Made by a program: the position numbers and the translations under genes. Positions 6,728 through 11,238 of a DNA stretch of 11,238 nt are shown here, piece by piece (position 1 is the stretch's first letter; each line of letters begins with the position of its first letter). Below the pieces are notes generated by a model. That model had not been told where the DNA came from. It saw only the letters and a program-made list of their open reading frames with translations, and made no database searches. This DNA comes from Sulfurovum sp. (GTDB lineage Bacteria; Campylobacterota; Campylobacteria; Campylobacterales; Sulfurovaceae): positions 1 to 11,238 of the forward strand of contig JAMONG010000135.1 of assembly GCA_027066595.1 (NCBI GenBank), written 5' to 3'.

Positions 6728-6764
6728 ATGTCCTCTTGTTTTGGGTATGAATTATGAAAGGTTT

Positions 6765-6787
6765 TACATGTATACATTACACATGTA
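6765..6787 (-). promoter_or_regulatory. Inverted repeat in the rho leader
   Basis: TACATGT (6765-6771) and ACATGTA (6781-6787) form a perfect 7-bp stem with a 9-nt loop. It lies inside the predicted rho 5' leader, just after the transcription start. It is the kind of place where rho autoregulation acts in other bacteria, but no specific mechanism can be read from it. The left arm also overlaps a 10-bp palindrome, ATGTATACAT (6768-6777), which could instead be a protein-binding site. Confidence 0.35.
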
Positions 6788-6798
6788 GTAGTCCTGCC

Positions 6799-6827
6799 AT
6801 TATAATGCTTTTTTACTGAAATGTCAA
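6799..6827 (-). promoter_or_regulatory. Consensus promoter of rho-murI
   Basis: The minus strand has TTGACA (6827-6822), exactly 17 bp, and TATAAT (6804-6799): both hexamers and the spacer match the housekeeping sigma consensus perfectly. The predicted start is near 6792, giving a leader of about 65 nt. The -35 box lies only 16 bp past the stop of the upstream protease gene. Perfect -35 boxes are unusual in Campylobacterota, so constitutive strong expression is likely. Confidence 0.8.
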
Positions 6828-6844
6828 AGAGATAGAGACTCTTT
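6826..6844 (-). terminator. Weak hairpin at the end of the trypsin-like gene
   Basis: AAAGAG and CTCTTT form a 6-bp stem with a 7-nt loop overlapping the stop codon of the protease gene. No U-tract follows on the minus strand and the hairpin overlaps the rho -35 box. Some read-through of the protease transcript into rho is therefore likely. Confidence 0.25.
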
Positions 6845-7688
6845 AACGAACAGTGGGTACAAAAGTTGTAATATCATCCATCATTATAGGTGTCCATGAT
6901 ATTGATTTTATACTCTCTTTTGGCACATAACTTTCTATCCAAGTCTTATAATTTTTCACCTTTGTATAAACACCTGGGTATCCATCTGCTGCACAACCAT
7001 TACCCCAACTCACAATACCTAATAATCTATTGTTTATTATCAGTGGCCCTCCACTGTCTCCTTGACAACTGTCTCTTGTACTCATCCAATACCCTGCACA
7101 AAACATATTATTTGTCAAATTTCCATTGTATGAAGTCTTACATTGAGTAAAATTTACTATTGGGGTGAGAGCCTCCATAAGATTATCAGGTGTATCAATT
7201 ATACCTTCTGTCATTGTACCCCATCCTGCTACTTTAGTTTGTGTACCTGGGTATAATGAGTGTGATGTATCATAAACAATTGTAGCAACACTCTCCACGG
7301 CATCATCCAGTTCTATAAGTCCTATATCATTATCAAATGTCGTTGAATTATATGAAGGATGCACAATAAACCTTTTTATACTGTGACTGGTTGTTTGAGT
7401 CACATTATAGTTTCCTACCCCTACAGTATCTCTTGCTTCAGCAGTATATGGATTACCAGAGTTATCTGAAAGACAATGTGCTGCAGTCAAAACCCATTTA
7501 GGAGAGATAAGACTACCTCCACAATAATGCCCCCCATCCCACTTTAATGAAACGATAAATCTCCAATTGTTATCGCTACTAGAGACTTGTGTACCATTGA
7601 TAATTTTTGATTTTATTTCAATATTTTCAGCATAAACCATACCCTGCATTGTCAAAAATGAGACCATTACCATTAAAATTTTATACAT
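6843..7688 (-). CDS. Secreted trypsin-like serine protease (S1A) with WTPxMMDD tail
   Basis: Chymotrypsin-fold endopeptidase, exported by a Sec signal peptide (1-20, ending MVYA). A short propeptide (21-28) ends in Lys, and the mature enzyme would begin IINGT, the equivalent of IVGG, so it looks like a true zymogen. The triad is complete: His71 in TAAHC, Asp121 in DNDIGLIEL, Ser212 in GDSGGPL. Asp206, six residues before the serine, predicts trypsin specificity (Lys/Arg), which would permit self-activation. Cysteines 56/72, 183/198 and 208/232 match three classic S1 disulfides. After the domain (end about 255) comes a linker and the tail WTPIMMDDITTFVPTVR (265-281), shared with the neighbouring metalloprotease. 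The ribosome-binding site is AAAGGA (7700-7695). It follows the metalloprotease by 26 bp, so the two probably form an operon. Such S1A enzymes are sporadic in this phylum, so horizontal gain is plausible. Confidence 0.9.
   Translation of the reverse strand: MYKILMVMVSFLTMQGMVYAENIEIKSKIINGTQVSSSDNNWRFIVSLKWDGGHYCGGSLISPKWVLTAAHCLSDNSGNPYTAEARDTVGVGNYNVTQTTSHSIKRFIVHPSYNSTTFDNDIGLIELDDAVESVATIVYDTSHSLYPGTQTKVAGWGTMTEGIIDTPDNLMEALTPIVNFTQCKTSYNGNLTNNMFCAGYWMSTRDSCQGDSGGPLIINNRLLGIVSWGNGCAADGYPGVYTKVKNYKTWIESYVPKESIKSISWTPIMMDDITTFVPTVR
6869..6896. repeat. 28-bp direct repeat, copy 1 (C-terminal tail of the trypsin-like gene)
   Basis: Matches 7741-7768 at 27 of 28 positions, the one difference being T/C at 6887/7759. 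Both copies encode the WTPxMMDDI core in the same frame near the 3' end of secreted protease genes. Confidence 0.9.
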
Positions 7689-7708
7689 ATATTTTTCCTT
7701 TTTTGCAC

Positions 7709-7714
7709 ATTATA
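7709..7714 (-). promoter_or_regulatory. Possible internal -10 for the trypsin-like gene
   Basis: TATAAT occurs on the minus strand immediately after the stop codon of the metalloprotease gene and about 21 nt before the next ATG. It lacks the TGn extension and a -35 match, so it may be chance in AT-rich DNA, but it could let the serine protease be expressed on its own. Confidence 0.25.
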
Positions 7715-9604
7715 CTATGAAAAACTTGGAACAAATATAATAATATCATCCATCATTACAGGTGTCCAAACTGGTTTACTTGCACTACTCCATATATTTG
7801 TACCTAATGAAACTTCTATACTATTAGAAAAACCATCATTATCAAAGTCTGCTTGTGCATCTGATGCATTCAATGGATCCAATCCATTGGCTAATTCATC
7901 ACTATCAGATATACCATCATTATCATCATCACTGTCTATTGTATCTGCAATACCATCACCGTCACTATCTAAATTAACACGAATAACAAAAGAGGTAGAA
8001 CAATTATTTTGTGTTGCCAATTCCGAAGAAACACTATCAACACACACACCCAAATAAAATACTCCTGAAAGAACAGGTATTGTCACATTTACCACATTGC
8101 TGACCTCTTCAGCAGTATTCAAACCAATAATAGGAGTACTAGAAAGTAGTCTATCACTTGTAGTAATAATATTATCTACAGAGAGATAGTACTTGATACT
8201 AGTTGCATCAGACGATGCACTCCCTTGATTTAAAACAGTTGCATTTAAAGAGACTGAGCCTATGCTTAGTATATTTGTAGGATTAATCATAAAAGAGTCT
8301 ACAACTAAATCAGGTCTAGCAATAGGTGAGGCTCTCCAGTTTGCAATAGTACTCAAATTATTAGTAATCGTTGTATAGGCATCTGCCTCCTCACTACTCC
8401 CAATACTACTTCCTATTAATTCACCACTATATATAATAGTAGGATTTGCCCAATAGTCTATCCTTGGGCAACCAGTAACACAGTTGTATGCCATGATAGT
8501 ATGCCATGCATTTGTAGGACTTTGATATCCGTAAGAGTAGCTAAAAGATCCGGCAGTAGTAGAATTTGTTCTGTCATGTGTCATTCCCATATTGTGTCCA
8601 AACTCATGATCAAATGCTATACCATCTGCATAATCATAATGCACTACACTAAAAGCGTATGCATCAAAATTGGCAGAGGGGTTAGACATTACCCATGCCA
8701 AACCTCCCGAAGAGTTATTATTAAATAACAACTGTACCATATCTGCTCTGTATGTATCACGTAAAGCATGCACACTGTCCATATAACCATCTGCAGTATA
8801 AGTCAAATCATCTAATGCCGTATCAAATCCTGACGTGAGTCCTGTCTCTCCTCTGCTATATACAAGCTCTTCTGCATGCACTAGTCTAACTTGTGTAGCG
8901 ATATTACTATTACTAAATGTCATATTCATCGTTGCTACAGAAGCGTTGATAATTGATTCAATCGCAGCCTGTCCACCAGCGTATGCTCTTGCTGAAGCTG
9001 TATAAACTACCATTATGTCAAGTGTTTCTCCAGTATCTAACCTTGCAGAGGAGACATCCAATGCCTCTTTTGAGACAGTTTTTGGAATATGTTTAGGTGT
9101 CAAAGGTTTGTGTTCTTTAGGAAGTTTTGTCTCATCTACCTCTTCTACAAGATAAGTATTTTTATCTACATACTTAATCTTATACAACTCCCCACTATCT
9201 ACACGAATACTTCCTGCGATTACACCACTTGTACTTGCCAAAGAGATATGGCTATGCTTCATTCCTATAATCGTACCAGACCATACCGTTGTTGCTGTTG
9301 CTGAAGATTTATTTATTTTTGTTAGCTGTGCAGTGTACTTTATGTCATCAAAAAGATTTAAATGTATATAAAGAGCTTGTTGCTCTGTTTTTCCAAACGA
9401 AGTAAATTTTGGCATTCGCTGCGGTAAAAGACTTATATTTATATCTATCAAACGTGAACGTTTGATATGTATCGCCTGCTTGACACTCTTCTTCAATGAT
9501 GTTTGATATTTAGATTTAATAAATAAAGGTTTTATACTTTCCATACTAGCAGCTTGCAAACATAAAGTCATAAAGACTATACTTAGTATCAGTTTAAATT
9601 GCAT
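7715..9604 (-). CDS. Secreted metzincin metalloprotease with CARDB-like domain, TSP3 repeats and WTPxMMDD tail
   Basis: The 629-residue exported pro-enzyme has these parts in order. A signal peptide spans 1 to about 19. A prodomain (about 22-185) has no cysteine switch, as it contains no Cys. A zinc metzincin catalytic domain (about 190-427) carries HEFGHNMGMTHD at 333-344, with ligands His333, His337 and His343, catalytic Glu334 and the Met-turn at Met371 (HTIMAY); it is closest in pattern to reprolysin-like (M12B-type) enzymes. A CARDB-like beta domain (about 430-540) starts RPDLVVDSF. Three Asp-rich thrombospondin-type-3-like calcium repeats (about 546-600) include DSDGDGIAD, DDDNDGISD and DFDNDGFSN. 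The C-terminal tail WTPVMMDDIIIFVPSFS spans 613-629. GGAG (9615-9612) precedes the ATG by 7 nt. The serine protease follows after 26 bp. Substrates are unknown; extracellular or surface protein degradation is inferred. Confidence 0.88.
   Translation of the reverse strand: MQFKLILSIVFMTLCLQAASMESIKPLFIKSKYQTSLKKSVKQAIHIKRSRLIDINISLLPQRMPKFTSFGKTEQQALYIHLNLFDDIKYTAQLTKINKSSATATTVWSGTIIGMKHSHISLASTSGVIAGSIRVDSGELYKIKYVDKNTYLVEEVDETKLPKEHKPLTPKHIPKTVSKEALDVSSARLDTGETLDIMVVYTASARAYAGGQAAIESIINASVATMNMTFSNSNIATQVRLVHAEELVYSRGETGLTSGFDTALDDLTYTADGYMDSVHALRDTYRADMVQLLFNNNSSGGLAWVMSNPSANFDAYAFSVVHYDYADGIAFDHEFGHNMGMTHDRTNSTTAGSFSYSYGYQSPTNAWHTIMAYNCVTGCPRIDYWANPTIIYSGELIGSSIGSSEEADAYTTITNNLSTIANWRASPIARPDLVVDSFMINPTNILSIGSVSLNATVLNQGSASSDATSIKYYLSVDNIITTSDRLLSSTPIIGLNTAEEVSNVVNVTIPVLSGVFYLGVCVDSVSSELATQNNCSTSFVIRVNLDSDGDGIADTIDSDDDNDGISDSDELANGLDPLNASDAQADFDNDGFSNSIEVSLGTNIWSSASKPVWTPVMMDDIIIFVPSFS
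7741..7768. repeat. 28-bp direct repeat, copy 2 (C-terminal tail of the metalloprotease gene)
   Basis: Partner of 6869-6896, with 27 of 28 bases identical. The sequence on either side of the repeat is different in the two genes, apart from the looser tail similarity towards the stop codons. Confidence 0.9.
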
Positions 9605-9636
9605 TAGAGCACTCCATTTGTCTACTTCTTTTGAAA

Positions 9637-9658
9637 AATTTTAAAGTGCATTAAAATT
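9637..9658 (-). other. AT-rich inverted repeat before the metalloprotease gene
   Basis: AATTTTAA (9637-9644) and TTAAAATT (9651-9658) are perfect 8-bp arms around a 6-nt centre. On the minus strand the second arm runs into TTTTTC. It could be a weak terminator after the small membrane-protein gene or an operator for the protease operon. No convincing promoter was found in the 73-bp gap 9605-9677, so the origin of the protease transcript is unresolved. Confidence 0.3.
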
Positions 9659-9677
9659 ACCCTTTATTTTTATAAAA

Positions 9678-10067
9678 TTAGCTTAATGCGTACCATAAGA
9701 GCAAAGGATAGAATAGTACACCTAAGAAAAGAAGAGAAAAAGGTATTTCCCACTCTAACATTTGACGTATCTCAGAAGAGGGACTCTTTTGTAAAAAAAC
9801 TTGTTTAATCAATTCAATCTTATAAAAAAGATCAAAAATTTTCATCGATAATAAAAAGAGCATACTTGCATTTAAAACCCCTGTAAATAATACACTAAAA
9901 AGAACCACATAAAACCCAGGTTGCACCAAAAAAAAGAGAAAAATACTTTTTTGGTAGTAGGCATAGAGGTTAGATACTATACCTAAAAGTGTTGAGGCTC
10001 GTTGTGTATAGACTTCAAAAAGTTCTGCACATACAAGGATAAGCGTAAAAATGAGTATATTTTCCAT
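9678..10067 (-). CDS. Small three-helix membrane protein, function unknown
   Basis: I do not recognise a family. The 129-residue protein is mostly hydrophobic, with likely transmembrane segments at about 3-19, 42-75 (one long helix or two short ones) and 107-127. A charged amphipathic stretch around 80-106 (KIELIKQVFLQKSPSSEIRQMLEWE) is presumably cytoplasmic or interfacial. It has no cysteines beyond Cys13 and no recognisable metal motif. It is divergent from the FixI/CcoI-like ATPase, with starts 64 bp apart, so a role near copper delivery or cytochrome oxidase assembly is possible by position only. There is no Shine-Dalgarno sequence. Instead TAAAAT ends exactly 6 nt before the ATG, suggesting a leaderless transcript. 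An in-frame TAA four codons upstream rules out an earlier start. Confidence 0.75.
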   Translation of the reverse strand: MENILIFTLILVCAELFEVYTQRASTLLGIVSNLYAYYQKSIFLFFLVQPGFYVVLFSVLFTGVLNASMLFLLSMKIFDLFYKIELIKQVFLQKSPSSEIRQMLEWEIPFSLLFLGVLFYPLLLWYALS

Positions 10068-10073
10068 AAGAAG

Positions 10074-10079
10074 ATTTTA
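10074..10079 (-). promoter_or_regulatory. Candidate -10 for a leaderless transcript of the small membrane protein
   Basis: TAAAAT on the minus strand is separated by CTTCTT from the ATG at 10067-10065. A -10 in this position puts the transcription start on or next to the A of the start codon. No Shine-Dalgarno sequence exists, which fits leaderless initiation. No good -35 is present. Confidence 0.4.
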
Positions 10080-10091
10080 CTCTAATTTAGA

Positions 10092-10125
10092 TAAAATAAT
10101 TCCAACTAATAATCTATATAAGGAG
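10092..10125 (+). promoter_or_regulatory. -10 box and RBS for the P-type ATPase
   Basis: TAAAAT at 10092-10097 would start transcription near 10104 and leave a leader of about 28 nt. AAGGAG at 10120-10125 is a strong ribosome-binding site, 6 nt before the TTG at 10132. This site fixes the start codon, because no in-frame ATG lies nearby. Confidence 0.5.
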
Positions 10126-10131
10126 ACTCTA

Positions 10132-11238
10132 TTGGCAGATGTTGCTTGTACCCACTGCAATCTTAACTTTTCAGAAGAAGTGATGATTGTTGAAGATGAA
10201 CACTATTTCTGCTGTAAGGGATGCCAAGGGGTCTACCATCTTTTAAATGCTGAAGGCTTGGATACCTTTTATGACAAGCTGGGTGACACCAAACTACAAC
10301 CTGCCACACAAGATAAAAACAGTGACCTTGAAAAGTTTGATTTAGAAGGATTTAAAAACAGATACATCAAAGTAGCTGAAGATGGTCTGTATGAGATACA
10401 CCTCATCATAGAGGGCATACACTGTTCTGCGTGTGTCTGGCTCAACGAAAAAGTACTGCACAAAAAAGAGGGCGTTCTCGAAGCCTCTATCAACTACAGT
10501 AACAACAAAGCAAAAATCGTTTGGAACCCCCAAGAAGTCAAACTCTCAGAGATTATAGAAACCATCCGTTCTATAGGCTACAACGCCTACCCCTATGACC
10601 CTAGACTCCAAGAAGAGCGTGCCATCTCTACACGAAAAACATACTATACACGCATCTTGGTAGCTGTCTTTGGCTCTATGAACATTATGTGGTTGGCTGT
10701 GGCTCATTATGCAGGCTATTTTGGAGGGATACAGCAATCCTTTAAAGACATCCTCAACGTCGCAGAGTTTCTGCTCGCTACCCCTGTGCTTTTTTACTCT
10801 GGGTGGATATTTTTCAGAGGTGCATATTATGGCTATAAAAACAATATCGTAAACATGGATACTTTAGTAGCTTCAGGAGCACTTTTGGCGTACATCTACT
10901 CTATCTATGCCATGATTACACAACAAGGTGAGGTCTATTTTGATTCTGTTGCGATGATTATTACCTTTGTGCTGGTAGGAAAATACCTAGAGGTCTTAAG
11001 TAAAAAATCTGCTGTCGATACCTTAGACAGTATTATGGGGAGTACCCCCACAGAGGTGACAGTCATTCAAGATAAAAGCAAGGCTCTAGTCTCTATCGAA
11101 AATGTTAAAGTGGGTGACACCATAGAGCTAAAACCTGGCGAAAAAGTGGTCATAGACGGAGAAGTCACACAAGGAGAAGCCTCTTTTGATGAGTCTTCAC
11201 TCACAGGTGAGAATGAACCCATCTACAAAAAACAAGGA
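10132..11238 (+). CDS. ccoI: FixI/CcoI/CopA2-like copper P1B-type ATPase, N-terminal part (cut by the window edge)
   Basis: Heavy-metal transporting ATPase of the inner membrane; this subclass exports copper for cytochrome cbb3 oxidase assembly. The 369 codons present start at TTG, read as Met. An N-terminal Cys-rich metal-binding segment has CTHC (Cys6, Cys9) and CCKGC (Cys27, 28, 31), the hallmark of the FixI/CcoI group. A heavy-metal-associated domain follows (about 86-155) with GIHCSAC (Cys98, Cys101). Transmembrane segments cover about 173-195, 208-230, 243-262 and 268-288, and the actuator domain starts after them and includes SLTGE at 356-360. The CPC transport motif, the DKTGT phosphorylation site and the ATP-binding domain must lie past 11238. 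The open frame continues to the last base. The general copper exporter CopA is the main alternative; the N-terminal cysteines favour CcoI. Confidence 0.88.
   Translation, partial: MADVACTHCNLNFSEEVMIVEDEHYFCCKGCQGVYHLLNAEGLDTFYDKLGDTKLQPATQDKNSDLEKFDLEGFKNRYIKVAEDGLYEIHLIIEGIHCSACVWLNEKVLHKKEGVLEASINYSNNKAKIVWNPQEVKLSEIIETIRSIGYNAYPYDPRLQEERAISTRKTYYTRILVAVFGSMNIMWLAVAHYAGYFGGIQQSFKDILNVAEFLLATPVLFYSGWIFFRGAYYGYKNNIVNMDTLVASGALLAYIYSIYAMITQQGEVYFDSVAMIITFVLVGKYLEVLSKKSAVDTLDSIMGSTPTEVTVIQDKSKALVSIENVKVGDTIELKPGEKVVIDGEVTQGEASFDESSLTGENEPIYKKQG

Noticed and set aside
7715..7770. Known C-terminal sorting systems (PEP-CTERM, GlyGly-CTERM, LPXTG, type IX)
   Set aside because: The tail lacks the transmembrane helix plus basic cluster of the first three and is far shorter than a type IX domain.
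10139..10141. ATG near the ATPase start
   Set aside because: It is out of frame with the ATPase. TTG at 10132, with AAGGAG 6 nt upstream, is the only start that fits.
10269..10737. Several minus-strand frames within the ATPase region
   Set aside because: The plus frame is open throughout and encodes unmistakable Cys-rich, HMA and transmembrane motifs of a P1B ATPase.
1..11238. tRNA, rRNA, CRISPR array, transposase, prophage or toxin-antitoxin genes
   Set aside because: Read through on both strands; no cloverleaf, regular repeat-spacer pattern or matching protein motif was recognised.

Overview
The window is AT-rich bacterial DNA that reads as the chromosome of a Campylobacterota member (Epsilonproteobacteria), probably close to Sulfurovum or Sulfurimonas. 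I infer this from family content and promoter style, not from a search. Several promoters are extended -10 boxes of the form TGnTATAAT with poor -35 boxes, as is common in this phylum. A FixI/CcoI-type P-type ATPase divergent from the rho region recalls the rho/P-type ATPase neighbourhood I remember from Campylobacter.

Layout from left to right: (1) Positions 1-110 hold two divergent promoters around a 17-bp perfect palindrome. One reads left into a gene outside the window, the other right into der. (2) der and trpS (111-2558, + strand) are housekeeping genes for ribosome assembly and tryptophan charging. A 9-bp-stem hairpin follows trpS where the strands converge. (3) A three-gene minus-strand operon (4323 down to 2603) encodes two tandem exported rhodanese-like paralogues, which overlap by ATGA, and a membrane-anchored acidic protein. 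Its 177-nt leader carries what looks like a GEMM-type (cyclic di-GMP class I) riboswitch. The riboswitch lies directly after an ATGACA-N17-TAGAAT promoter, and its closing-stem strand can also pair with the Shine-Dalgarno sequence of the first rhodanese gene. (4) murI and rho (minus strand, 6-nt gap) form a housekeeping pair driven by a perfect-consensus promoter, TTGACA-N17-TATAAT, with a hairpin in the rho leader. (5) Two secreted proteases lie on the minus strand: a pro-metzincin with CARDB-like and calcium-binding repeat regions, and a trypsin-type serine protease with an intact triad. Both end in the same unusual tail, WTP(I/V)MMDDIxxFVP, encoded by DNA that is 27/28 identical. (6) A small three-helix membrane protein (minus) is divergent from a truncated FixI/CcoI/CopA2-like copper ATPase (+), which starts at TTG and runs off the right edge.

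The items most worth attention are the shared C-terminal tail of two unrelated proteases (a candidate uncharacterised sorting or anchoring signal) and the candidate c-di-GMP riboswitch over the rhodanese operon. If both are right, the window holds a second-messenger-controlled periplasmic sulfur-transfer (or sulfur-relay-like) operon and, separately, a small cell-surface proteolysis module inserted between rho and the copper ATPase. No tRNA, rRNA, CRISPR, transposase or phage gene was seen.
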